From assembly GCA_030637025.1 (NCBI GenBank), contig DAOVVV010000024.1, forward strand, positions 1 to 39,878: a stretch of DNA of 39,878 nt, in the 5' to 3' direction. A model generated the notes under the pieces. The model worked only from the letters and a program-made list of their open reading frames with translations, did not search any database and was not told where the DNA came from. The DNA is from JAGLHV01 sp023143305 [NCBI: Clostridia bacterium] (GTDB lineage Bacteria; CBDUZB01; JAGLHV01). Position 1 is the stretch's first letter. Every line of letters starts with the position of its first letter. This document shows, piece by piece, positions 17,723 to 26,063 of this stretch. The position numbers and the translations under genes are program-made.

Positions 17723-19207
17723 CTACTCCTTCTTCATTTGAGGGAATAAAATTACTTCCCGAATTGAGTTAGAACCAGTTAAAAGCATAACTAACCGGTC
17801 TATCCCTATTCCCAATCCCCCGCAAGGAGGCATTCCGTATTCCAAAGCACGAATGTAATCTTCATCCAGCATTTGTGCTTCCTGGTCTCCTTTTTGTTTT
17901 GCCTTCATTTGCTCTGTCATTCTTTTTCTCTGCTCGACCGGATCATTTAATTCTGAATAAGCATTAGCTAATTCAAAATTACCGATGAACAATTCAAATC
18001 TTTCTACTATTTCCGGATTATTTTCTTTTGATTTAGCTAACGGGGAAAGACATTTTGGATAATCCGTTATAAATACAGGTTGAACCAGTTTAGGAACTAC
18101 AAAAGTATCAAAAATATGGTCAAGAATTTTATGAGATTTAGTATTTGTATCATATTTCACTTTCAATTTATCAGCGATTTGCATAATTTGCGATTTATCT
18201 GCTATATCGGTCTTTTCACTAAAATCAATACCTGTGTTTTCCTGAAGTAATTCAAAAAAACCTTTTCTCTTCCATGGAGGGGTTAAATCTATTTTATTCC
18301 CTTTGTATTCAATCTCCAATTTCCCAAAAATCTCTTTACTAATCCCTACTATCATTTCCTCACATATTTCCATCATTTCATTATAGTCACTATACGACTG
18401 ATATATTTCCAGCATGGTAAATTCAGGATTATGCCGGGTAGAAATACCTTCATTCCTGAAATTCTTGTTTAATTCATAGACTCTTTCTATACCCCCCACA
18501 ATCAACCGCTTAAGATATAATTCGGGAGCAACTCTTAAAAATAAATCCATACTTAATGCGTTATGATGAGTAATAAAAGGCTGAGCAGCCGCCCCCCCCA
18601 CAATAGATTGCATCATCGGAGTTTCCACTTCCAAAAACTCTTTTTTATCCAGAAATTGCCTGATTATTTTTATTATTCTGCTACGAATAATAAAAATTTC
18701 TTTTACCTTATCATTCATAATTAAATCTACATATCTTTGACGATAACGAATTTCCGTATCTTTTAAACCATGCCACTTCTCCGGTAAAATACGCAATGAT
18801 TTAGACAATAAAATCATTTTTTCCACATGAATAGAAATTTCTCCGGTTCTTGTTTTAAAAACCTTTCCCTCTACTCCAACAAAATCCCCTATATCCATTT
18901 TTTTATAAAAAAGATAGTTTTCTTCTCCTATATCATTTTTTCCAACATAAATCTGAACCTTTCCCCAACCATCTTTAAGATGAGAAAAACTTACCTTTCC
19001 CATAACACGCCTGGATATCATACGCCCGGCAAAAGATACTTTTTTATCTGCTTCTTCTCCGTTATTTAAGGATTTAAACTCTTCGTTAATATCAACGGAC
19101 TTACATTTACCCTTAAATTTATGAGGAAAAGGATTTATTCCTTTGTCATATAATTCTTTTAACTTATCTTTTCTCTGTAATATCAACAAATTCACATCTT
19201 CAGTCAC
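17723..19207 (-). CDS. lysS: Lysyl-tRNA synthetase, class II
   Basis: LysS charges tRNA-Lys. The 494-residue protein has an N-terminal OB-fold anticodon-binding domain (about 50-150) and the class II catalytic core: motif 2 with FRNEGISTRHNPEFTMLEIY, the LysRS run FELANAYSELNDPVEQ, and motif 3 GLGIGIDRLVMLL. The start is GTG, seven bases after AAAGGAG. It is the first gene of the lolC-lolD-mcsA-mcsB-clpC operon. No T-box or long leader is visible upstream, only a simple promoter. Confidence 0.97.
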   Translation of the reverse strand: MTEDVNLLILQRKDKLKELYDKGINPFPHKFKGKCKSVDINEEFKSLNNGEEADKKVSFAGRMISRRVMGKVSFSHLKDGWGKVQIYVGKNDIGEENYLFYKKMDIGDFVGVEGKVFKTRTGEISIHVEKMILLSKSLRILPEKWHGLKDTEIRYRQRYVDLIMNDKVKEIFIIRSRIIKIIRQFLDKKEFLEVETPMMQSIVGGAAAQPFITHHNALSMDLFLRVAPELYLKRLIVGGIERVYELNKNFRNEGISTRHNPEFTMLEIYQSYSDYNEMMEICEEMIVGISKEIFGKLEIEYKGNKIDLTPPWKRKGFFELLQENTGIDFSEKTDIADKSQIMQIADKLKVKYDTNTKSHKILDHIFDTFVVPKLVQPVFITDYPKCLSPLAKSKENNPEIVERFELFIGNFELANAYSELNDPVEQRKRMTEQMKAKQKGDQEAQMLDEDYIRALEYGMPPCGGLGIGIDRLVMLLTGSNSIREVILFPQMKKE

Positions 19208-19311
19208 TTTTTTTCTCCTTTTTAAATCAGCGATTAATAAATAAAATAAATTTTCGTCGACAAATTACACATTTTTTAAAAATATTTAAACAATTTACCA
19301 AAGATTTTTTA

Positions 19312-19340
19312 ATAATACTTTATTTATATAGTCTTGTCAA
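19312..19340 (-). promoter_or_regulatory. Promoter of the lysS-lol-mcs-clpC operon
   Basis: On the minus strand, TTGACA (19335-19340) and TATTAT (19312-19317) are 17 bases apart. It gives a leader of roughly 100 bases to lysS. No CtsR operator (GGTCAAA direct repeat) is visible near it. Confidence 0.75.
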
Positions 19341-19371
19341 GATTAAATCTAACCCTTAAAAAATAGTTTTT

Positions 19372-19950
19372 TTATAATTTAGAAAAAAACCTTTCTTTCT
19401 TTATTTTTAAAAACAACCACTTAAAACCTTTAAATATTTGAATGGCCAATACTGCACAAAACCCAGCCAGCACAATACCCGCAGCAACATCTAACGGATA
19501 ATGAACGCCTACATAAATACGGGAAAAACCAACCACCACCGCTATCCCAAAAACCAAAAAACCAATCCAAAGACGACGCCAGATATAAGTTATCACTATA
19601 GCCATAGAGAACATATTAGCAGCATGAGAAGAAGGCAAAGAAAATCCACCGGAACCTACTAATTGTCGCACATCCTCTAAAACCTTATACGGCCTTAAAC
19701 GGTGAAATAATGGTTTTAGCAAACTGCTGCTTATCTGGTCGCTTAAAATCAAGGTAATTAGACAGAGCAAAAAAGTATTTTTTCCTTTTTTATTTCCCCA
19801 GATAAATAAACTAAAGAATATTATCATTAGAGGTATCCGCCAATACCTGATATTGGTAATTATAGGCATAATTACATCAAAAAAGCTGTTTTGCAATCCC
19901 TGATTAACAAAATAAAACAATTTAACATCTAAAGCATTCAAAAAACCCAT
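19372..19950 (-). CDS. PAP2-family membrane phosphatase
   Basis: This is a 192-residue integral membrane protein with five to six hydrophobic segments. The PAP2 active-site motifs are complete: K79 to R86-P87, PSSH at 106-109, and S143-R144 with H150 and D154. Family members dephosphorylate undecaprenyl pyrophosphate (BacA-independent recycling), phosphatidic acid or lipid A. Substrate cannot be told from sequence, but undecaprenyl pyrophosphate recycling would fit the nearby cell-wall genes. It ends about 30 bases upstream of the lysS promoter -35 element and is transcribed separately. Confidence 0.9.
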   Translation of the reverse strand: MGFLNALDVKLFYFVNQGLQNSFFDVIMPIITNIRYWRIPLMIIFFSLFIWGNKKGKNTFLLCLITLILSDQISSSLLKPLFHRLRPYKVLEDVRQLVGSGGFSLPSSHAANMFSMAIVITYIWRRLWIGFLVFGIAVVVGFSRIYVGVHYPLDVAAGIVLAGFCAVLAIQIFKGFKWLFLKIKKERFFSKL

Positions 19951-19997
19951 TAATAAATTCCCTTAATTTATGCGATTTAAAAAGACTCATCACATAC

Positions 19998-20648
19998 TCA
20001 TATTTCTATTACTTTCCCCACTCCCCCGCTAATATACTTCTGAGGATACAATGATTTAATTTCTGACTGATATTGTGTACAATGGGTAGGACAAATCAAC
20101 TCTAATTGGTCAATTAAATTAAATTCCTTAAATCCGTGCATTCCACCAATAATTGCATAAGGTTTTCCCCATTGAACCGCTGAATTCAAAATAGATTTAA
20201 TCCCCGGATGAGAACATCCTACTATCACAATCACTCCTTTTTCCATTTTAACGATGAGCGATTGTTCTATATTTTCCAGTTCACCTGTTGAAAAAATATT
20301 CTCATGAATTTCAAACGGTTCTTTCACTTTAACTACTTCTTTTGCTCCGTCATAATTAGAACAAGAAGCCGGAATATAAATCTTGACCGGATTTATTTTA
20401 AGAAAAGCAGAAAGCCCCCCTGTATGATCCCAGTGTTTGTGAGAAATAAATACCTCTTCAATTGCAGCCGGATTTATATCAAGTTTCTCCATATTATGCA
20501 AAAGAATAGAACCATCGGCACCGGTATCAAACAATATTTTCCGGCCATTCATTTCTACCAGACACGCAAACCCCCAATCAGCTTTAAGATTTGCTTTATT
20601 TGAGTCATTATCATAAATAATAGTAATTTTTATATTAAATTCCTTCAA
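19998..20648 (-). CDS. Metallo-beta-lactamase-fold hydrolase
   Basis: This 216-residue cytoplasmic protein has the metal-binding motif HKHWDH (70-75), an upstream DTGADGS loop and later histidines in GCSHPG and GGMHGF. It looks like the branch annotated as 7,8-dihydropterin-6-methyl-4-aminobenzene-phosphate synthase-like, a family with little tested biochemistry. The start is TTG; AAAAGGAC is close to it and no better start exists. It is a single gene between the PAP2 and histidine kinase genes. Confidence 0.85.
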   Translation of the reverse strand: MKEFNIKITIIYDNDSNKANLKADWGFACLVEMNGRKILFDTGADGSILLHNMEKLDINPAAIEEVFISHKHWDHTGGLSAFLKINPVKIYIPASCSNYDGAKEVVKVKEPFEIHENIFSTGELENIEQSLIVKMEKGVIVIVGCSHPGIKSILNSAVQWGKPYAIIGGMHGFKEFNLIDQLELICPTHCTQYQSEIKSLYPQKYISGGVGKVIEI

Positions 20649-20772
20649 TTATGTCCTTTTATCTAATTTTTCAAAAATTTTGTATTTTTTTAAAGAAAAT
20701 AAATGTTTTTTATGATGATAGGTATAATTTACAGTTAAAGAAAGGAATTATGCATAATAATAAATAATGGGG

Positions 20773-21768
20773 TTATATCATCTTTTTTATGGGAAGAAAA
20801 ACAACAAAATTACTTCCTTTTTTAGGCTGACCCTTTATTCTATCCTCCACCCATATCTTTCCACCGTATCCCTCAACTATTTGCGTTACCAGAGTAAGTC
20901 CGATACCCAAACCATCAACAGTTTCATCTCCCCGCTGTAATCTGTCAAAAATTTTTTCTTTAATATTATCCGGTACCCCCGGACCATTATCTTTAAACTC
21001 TATCTTCCAGCACCCTTTATCCTTTGACAAAGAATGATTAACCTCTATTTCAACCTTTTTCTGCCGATTAAACTTAACTGCATTATAAAGTAAATTAGTA
21101 ATTACATCCTCCATTAATTCATTCCCCTCAATAATAACCTCTCCGGATGAAAAACTATATTTAACATCAATTGCTTTATCAGGAAAACCTGATTTAATTG
21201 AATCTATAACACGTATTAATATCTTATATATATCAATTTTTTCTATTTCTTCCCCTTTGGCCGAAAGACTCGATAATTTACGTACATTGGATATTAATCT
21301 TATAATCCTTTTAATTTGATTTAAAGGAACCTCAACAAATTTTTCAAATTTATCCGGCAACCCGGGTTTTTTCGATAAAAATTTTAAATAATTAAAAATG
21401 ATTTGAACCATATTACTGATATCATGATCCATTAAATCATTTAAGAACAAGACCTGTGCATGTTCCTTACAAAGTTTCGCCTCCGATTGATAGCGTCTTA
21501 AATTATTCCTGTAAAAAATTAACAGAAAAAAAATGGATACAATAACACACATACTCTCTTCCACCATTAATTCCACCCAGTTAATAGGGGTATCCGGTGC
21601 ATTAAAAACAATATGGGGCAAATCCAATACTTCATCTAAAAAAATCACTACAATAACAACAATAAACCAACTTAAGGGTAAGAATAAATCTTTAAACGCC
21701 TTTCTTTTCTGTTCTTTATAACAGTTTAATTTTTTACACATATCATTCATTCCTTTATTACAGTCCAT
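20773..21768 (-). CDS. Orphan sensor histidine kinase
   Basis: This 331-residue membrane kinase has two hydrophobic helices (about 30-46 and 72-87) with a short loop, so it has little extracytoplasmic sensor domain. The phospho-acceptor is H115 in LMDHDISNMVQ. The ATPase domain has the N-box NLLYNAVKFN (225-234), G1 DNGPG (260-264) and G2 GLGIGL (286-291). The N-terminus holds three cysteines before the first helix, which is unusual. No response regulator gene is adjacent. It has its own promoter at 21840-21868 and an AGGAAT ribosome site before the ATG. Confidence 0.93.
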   Translation of the reverse strand: MDCNKGMNDMCKKLNCYKEQKRKAFKDLFLPLSWFIVVIVVIFLDEVLDLPHIVFNAPDTPINWVELMVEESMCVIVSIFFLLIFYRNNLRRYQSEAKLCKEHAQVLFLNDLMDHDISNMVQIIFNYLKFLSKKPGLPDKFEKFVEVPLNQIKRIIRLISNVRKLSSLSAKGEEIEKIDIYKILIRVIDSIKSGFPDKAIDVKYSFSSGEVIIEGNELMEDVITNLLYNAVKFNRQKKVEIEVNHSLSKDKGCWKIEFKDNGPGVPDNIKEKIFDRLQRGDETVDGLGIGLTLVTQIVEGYGGKIWVEDRIKGQPKKGSNFVVFLPIKKMI

Positions 21769-21839
21769 CTTATTATTCCTATTTCTATTTTATTTCCCTT
21801 TCCCTCTAAACCCAATAATACCAGTTATTTTCTCTTTTT

Positions 21840-21868
21840 AATCTACCAAAAGATAAGGCAAATGTCAA
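21840..21868 (-). promoter_or_regulatory. Promoter of the histidine kinase gene
   Basis: On the minus strand, TTGACA (21863-21868), a 17-base spacer and TAGATT (21840-21845). It lies about 70 bases before the kinase start, so the kinase is transcribed independently of the methyltransferase gene upstream. Confidence 0.6.
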
Positions 21869-21913
21869 TATATTCTTTTTTTCTATTTTTAATCCCTTTA
21901 GATTAATTAAATT

Positions 21914-22891
21914 CTACTTTTTCCTTAAATAGAATGCGGCCTGGTCCCCCCGCTTTTCTGCATTTAATTTCTTCGCTTTTCGCTTGAACGATTTAATCTC
22001 TGCCCTTGAGAAAATTGAATTTGAAGGATTTACATCGTATGACCGGTTAGACATTAAAGGAATACCCTTTAAATATTGTTCACTTCCCCAAAACTGAAAA
22101 TCCGTTGAATTATAAACACTTTTTTCCAGATTAAGACCTGCTTTTTGGGCCAATATTCCGATACTTTTATTAGAATGAAGAAATAAATGTCTTGGAGCAT
22201 CAAGTTGTACCCATTTTGTTCTATAATGTTCCCAGGCGTAAGAGCAAACCGTTGGAACTACGATTAAACAAACCCCACCTTCCAACAATAATCTTGCAAT
22301 ATGCTGAAAAATTCCCATCTGGTCAGAGATATGCTCAAAAGAATGATGTAACATTATCAAATCCCATTTTCCATCAAGATTACCAATTGTTTCTTTAATT
22401 ATTTTTAATCCATTCTTATACTTAATATCCTCTTTAATATATGGGTCAATTCCCATCAAATTTTTAAAACCCATTTGGCTAAGTGTTTCCAGCAAAGAAC
22501 CTGCTCCACACCCAACATCTAATATCTTGGTATCCCTGTTTAAATTAACCTTTGATAAGCTCTGAAGATAAAATAAACTACGTAACCATTCGTTAGGAAA
22601 GTTCCTATAAATTAATTTACCAATAACCCCTTTATTAAAAACTGCATACCTGTCTCTTAATTTTTTTACCAGTTTCTTAATTAAACTTGTGAATTGATTA
22701 GACCCGGCAAGAGAAAAGCTGTAGTAATCAGAAGGATAATATTGTGATATATCTGTTGGAACTTCCAAAATTTGTAAACACCCACATTTTGCACATTGAA
22801 AATAAGTAAACTTATCTCCCAAGCCAAACATCATTTCCTGCACTTCATAGACTTTATTATCGTTTAAGTTCTCACAAATTCTACATTTCAT
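21914..22891 (-). CDS. Zinc-ribbon class I SAM methyltransferase
   Basis: This 325-residue protein begins with a zinc ribbon (C3/C6 in CRIC, later CAKC) followed by YYPSDYYSF, then a Rossmann methyltransferase domain with ILDVGCGAGSLLETL and a downstream LIMLHHSFEHI. This arrangement is typical of methyltransferases in surface-sugar or cell-envelope gene sets (Methyltransf_23 type). The substrate is unknown. No glycosyltransferase genes lie next to it. The start is supported by AAGGATTATAA. Confidence 0.87.
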   Translation of the reverse strand: MKCRICENLNDNKVYEVQEMMFGLGDKFTYFQCAKCGCLQILEVPTDISQYYPSDYYSFSLAGSNQFTSLIKKLVKKLRDRYAVFNKGVIGKLIYRNFPNEWLRSLFYLQSLSKVNLNRDTKILDVGCGAGSLLETLSQMGFKNLMGIDPYIKEDIKYKNGLKIIKETIGNLDGKWDLIMLHHSFEHISDQMGIFQHIARLLLEGGVCLIVVPTVCSYAWEHYRTKWVQLDAPRHLFLHSNKSIGILAQKAGLNLEKSVYNSTDFQFWGSEQYLKGIPLMSNRSYDVNPSNSIFSRAEIKSFKRKAKKLNAEKRGDQAAFYLRKK

Positions 22892-22961
22892 CTTTTTTAT
22901 AATCCTTCTCCGTACCTATATCAAGTCTCCGATATAATAACCAACCCCATAAAAAAATTTG

Positions 22962-23036
22962 TTAAAAAACCCTATACTTAATTTTAAAGTAACCCTCTCC
23001 AGCTACTGTATCCCCAATAATAATGGTATTTGACAT
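22962..23036 (-). CDS. Possible 24-codon small ORF
   Basis: A short open frame beginning MSNTIIIGDTVAGEG lies between the hydrolase and methyltransferase genes, with AGGCAG six bases before its ATG. Its residue composition looks protein-like, but it is too short to judge. It may be a leader peptide or a gene remnant. Confidence 0.2.
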   Translation of the reverse strand: MSNTIIIGDTVAGEGYFKIKYRVF

Positions 23037-23071
23037 AAATTACTGCCTATTTAATCGTTTCAAGCAAAGTT

Positions 23072-23914
23072 TTATTTTTTAGCATATTTGCTAATAAAAG
23101 AATTTAAACCCTTTTCATAGCGTTCTGCCGAAAGCATAAATCCTTCATTATGCGTACCGGTAATTTTGAGAAACTCTTTTGGTTTATTTGCTGCTTCAAA
23201 CAATCGGCGTCCATGACGGAAAGGTATAATTTCATCTTCAGGGCTATGTATGATTAAAACCGGACAATTTACTCCTGATAAATACTCTATCGTTTTATAT
23301 TTAAAACGTGCCAATAATCTGACAGGGAAAAAGGGATATAATTCAGCCCCCATATCCGGAATAGAAGTAAACGCAGATTCTAAAATAAGCAGTTTAGGCG
23401 TATGCTTTTGTGCCAGCCAGGCAGCAATGGAACTACCCAGCGACCTGCCCCAAATAATAATCTCATCAGGACTTATCCGTTGATTATCAACAAGATATTG
23501 CCACGCTGCCTGTGCATCAAGATAAGTACCTTCCTCACTAATTCTCCCCTCACTTTTACCATAACCCCGATATCCAAAAATAAATGTATTTAACCCCAAC
23601 CGATGAAATATTTGCAGAGATTCCAACCGATGTGAGATATTACCGGCATTCCCATGACAAAACAAAACCACACCCCTGGCTTCTTTTGCAGGCACAAACC
23701 AACCATAAAGTTTTACTCCGTCACTAGTTTTAAAATAAACATTTTCGTATGAAAGTCCTATGCTCCCGGGCACCGTGGTAATCTCACGCTGGGGAAAATA
23801 AATAAGGTCGGATTGAAAAAAAGCTAAAAAAAACAGCAGAACAAAATAAACCCCGGCAAAAATAATCACCGTTAACCAGCCTACATGCCAAATTTTCTGT
23901 ACAATTCCACCCAA
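23072..23914 (-). CDS. Membrane-anchored alpha/beta hydrolase
   Basis: This 280-residue serine hydrolase of the BEM46/YfhR-like type has one N-terminal membrane helix (about 13-33). The oxyanion region FCHGNAGN, nucleophile elbow GRSLGS, acid HSPEDE and catalytic histidine in TGTHNEG are all present. The substrate is unknown; relatives act as esterases or thioesterases. The start is uncertain. The longest frame begins with TTG at 23914 after a G-run (GGGGGGG) that could serve as the ribosome site. It is a single gene with no obvious partner. Confidence 0.88.
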   Translation of the reverse strand: MGGIVQKIWHVGWLTVIIFAGVYFVLLFFLAFFQSDLIYFPQREITTVPGSIGLSYENVYFKTSDGVKLYGWFVPAKEARGVVLFCHGNAGNISHRLESLQIFHRLGLNTFIFGYRGYGKSEGRISEEGTYLDAQAAWQYLVDNQRISPDEIIIWGRSLGSSIAAWLAQKHTPKLLILESAFTSIPDMGAELYPFFPVRLLARFKYKTIEYLSGVNCPVLIIHSPEDEIIPFRHGRRLFEAANKPKEFLKITGTHNEGFMLSAERYEKGLNSFISKYAKK

Positions 23915-23952
23915 AATACCCCCCCATTTTGCAAATTCGCAATATTAAAATA

Positions 23953-24105
23953 TTACCCTTTTCCTTTTTCAACCCATTGTAGTATTAATACTTTATCCTG
24001 GTTATCAGTCCGAAGTTTCAAAACTTTTTCTAAATAAGGTACGGCTTGAACCTGCTAAATTTTTATTTGTATAACTTCCTCTCGTTTTACTTCTATTTTC
24101 TTCAT
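23953..24105 (-). pseudogene. TPR-like fragment with in-frame stop
   Basis: In one frame the minus strand reads an ATG, 16 codons, a TAG, then 33 further codons containing AVPYLEKVLKLRTDNQDK, which looks like the end of a tetratricopeptide repeat. It lies just downstream of the TPR lipoprotein gene and is probably a decayed paralogue or tail fragment. Evidence is limited to pattern. Confidence 0.4.
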
Positions 24106-24138
24106 TCGATCAGATTAAATTTTAAATCAAGACAAAAT

Positions 24139-24720
24139 TTATTTTTTTTCTGATTTTTGCACCAATAATTCTTTTGCCTTTTTTTCATCCATTTGAGATT
24201 CCCCCCCCTGATTAACCTTTACATACATAGCAGAGCGTAAAATGTAAAGATCAGCATTTTCAGGCTCAATCTCAATTGCTTTGTTTATCACTTTAAAAGC
24301 ACGGTCAGTTTGTTGTAATGCCATATAAGCACTCGCTTTTTTCATATAAGCGTAAATAAATTGTGAATCAGAAGAAATAAATTCATCACAAACAGATATG
24401 ACCTTGTTATAGTAATCAAAACTATCAACCCGTTTTATATCTTCCATACCGTTTTGCCTGATTATACCTTCTACCCATTTTTCATTATACTCCTGAGATT
24501 TCTTATAATTTCCTAATTCATTGTAAAGTTTTGAAAGGTCACAATAATAATCAATACAATAAGAATTATCTATAGAAATTTCAGCCAGTTTTAAACAAAA
24601 ATTTATTTCTTTTTCTAAAGGAGACTTTTGTTTTAGAAAAGAAAACCTTTGATTGCAACCAAAAAGAAAAAACAATAAAACGAAACCAATTAATAACCAT
24701 ATGCGAACTAAGTGTTTCAT
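24139..24720 (-). CDS. TPR-containing lipoprotein
   Basis: This is a predicted lipoprotein of about 193 residues. A hydrophobic leader ends in the lipobox LFGC (Cys near residue 22). Tetratricopeptide-like helices follow, clearest around AYMKKASAYMALQQTDRAF and the next helix with AIEIEPENADLY. Such proteins usually act as scaffolds in envelope complexes. The upstream TTG is possible, but the ATG at 24720 after AAGGAGG is preferred. The plus-strand PBP remnant lies upstream in the opposite direction. Specific function unknown. Confidence 0.8.
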   Translation of the reverse strand: MKHLVRIWLLIGFVLLFFLFGCNQRFSFLKQKSPLEKEINFCLKLAEISIDNSYCIDYYCDLSKLYNELGNYKKSQEYNEKWVEGIIRQNGMEDIKRVDSFDYYNKVISVCDEFISSDSQFIYAYMKKASAYMALQQTDRAFKVINKAIEIEPENADLYILRSAMYVKVNQGGESQMDEKKAKELLVQKSEKK

Positions 24721-24854
24721 CAATAATATTCCTCCTTTTTTGATTTTCTTTGTCTCTGTTTCTATTAACTTCTCTTTTTACTGTAGTCTTAAAACTATTT
24801 TATTAATACCCCTCTCTCCGTATCTTTGTCTAAATAATAACATATTAACCTGTT

Positions 24855-25375
24855 TTTGTCCAATATCCATACATTGTTCTACTGAAATAATAGAAAAATT
24901 TATTTCCGGGTTTGAACCTCAAACCAAATGCAACATTCACCAGAGTTACCAAATCGATATACGTAATGGCTTACTTGCCGGAAAAAATTGTCCAAAGGAA
25001 TTCGTCACAAGCCGGGTATACGAAATTTATCCTGCACTTTACAACAACTGGGTGGCTAAACAATGTATCCCTCGTCCTTCTCAAAGATTCTCCAATCTCA
25101 GAGAAGAAAAACCAGCTTCTTTGTCTGATGAAGACACTCTTTATATTGCTTTTCCTGACGAAGGAGATATTTTTTGTATCTACCCCGTTTTAAGACTGGA
25201 ATATCAGACAATCTCACTTAAAGAGGTAATACCAAAGGGAATAAAAAACCTAATTTAGAATCAACCCTGCCATTTGAAACAGAGTGGCAACTTATAAGAG
25301 GGAAACACCCTTTTAGCTTTTCCTTAAAAAAAGAAAAAATAAAAACTAATCCGGTCAGAATCCAAGTTTTTTGGA
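24855..25375 (+). pseudogene. C-terminal remnant of a class A penicillin-binding protein
   Basis: This is the only recognisable coding sequence on the plus strand. Frame 2 reads GFEPQTKCNIHQ, then IDIRNGLLAGKNCPKEFV, IPRPSQRFSNL and DEDTLYIAFPDEGDIF. These match the C-terminal tail and BiPBP_C domain of bifunctional PBPs (PBP1C/PBP1A type). A frameshift with probable loss of several codons follows near 25250, and the domain continues in frame 1 with LESTLPFETEWQLIRGKH to about 25375. The glycosyltransferase and transpeptidase domains are absent. It is a dead fragment, probably left by deletion or rearrangement. Confidence 0.75.
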
Positions 25376-25485
25376 TACAATTAGCACACTTTTCGCCTAT
25401 TTTTATCAATCACCTGTTTTTTTTCTATTCTATTCTGAAATTTAGAAAAAATAGATAGTCACTTTTAAAAAATCATTTTTTCAGC

Positions 25486-26049
25486 TCAAACAGGAATACA
25501 CTTTAAATGTTTTTTCGACTCTTCAACAATATTCCAAAGTTTTGAATTATTTATCTTTGTTTTTGATTCATTACGAGGTTGATGTCCATCTTCAATGATT
25601 AAAAACCCGTCTTTTTTTAATAAACGATGTAATTCTTTCAAAAAAGAAAGAGGGGTTTTAATCATATGAAACATATCTAAGGCATAAATCATATCAGCAA
25701 TATGAGCATCAATCTTACAAAAATGCCCATTTGCTAACACCGGCACAACATTTCCTAAATCGTATTTTTCTATTTTCTTTTCTACCGACTTTATTGCTAA
25801 TTTATGAATATCTACAGCATATACCTTGCCTTTTTCACCGACCAAACCAGATACTTTTTTTAAATGCCTTCCGGGACCACACCCATAATCTATTACCGTG
25901 AATTTTTTTTTAATCCCAAAGCCATCCATTCGTTTATCAACCGAAGAAAAAAAATCTAATAGTTTAAAACTAAACGACATCATTATAAATGCTATATCAG
26001 GCATCCGTTCCATCTTGTTTCCACAAAAATATTTTTTAAAACCTATCAA
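25486..26049 (-). CDS. Class I SAM-dependent methyltransferase
   Basis: This 187-residue protein has the SAM-binding motif TVIDYGCGPGRHLKKV, motif II VYAVDIHKLAIKSV and a post-motif region ADMIYALDMFHMI, in the style of UbiE/COQ5 and arsenite-type methyltransferases. The substrate is unknown. The start is TTG with an excellent GAGGAGG ribosome site five bases upstream. It follows the two-helix membrane protein gene by 14 bases, so the two probably form an operon. Confidence 0.87.
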   Translation of the reverse strand: MIGFKKYFCGNKMERMPDIAFIMMSFSFKLLDFFSSVDKRMDGFGIKKKFTVIDYGCGPGRHLKKVSGLVGEKGKVYAVDIHKLAIKSVEKKIEKYDLGNVVPVLANGHFCKIDAHIADMIYALDMFHMIKTPLSFLKELHRLLKKDGFLIIEDGHQPRNESKTKINNSKLWNIVEESKKHLKCIPV

Positions 26050-26063
26050 TTAAACCTCCTCTT

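Noticed and set aside
19208-19311. T-box or lysine riboswitch before lysS
   Set aside because: The leader is about 100 bases and lacks T-box signatures and any strong terminator hairpin.
23784-23972. 62-codon minus-strand frame across the hydrolase start
   Set aside because: It overlaps the hydrolase N-terminus in another frame and has no recognisable features; the hydrolase frame is clearly the real one.
24653-24850. N-terminal part of the plus-strand 201-codon frame as a real secreted protein
   Set aside because: It overlaps the start of the TPR lipoprotein antisense and reads low-complexity; only the part after about 24855 resembles a known domain, so the frame is a remnant with chance extension.
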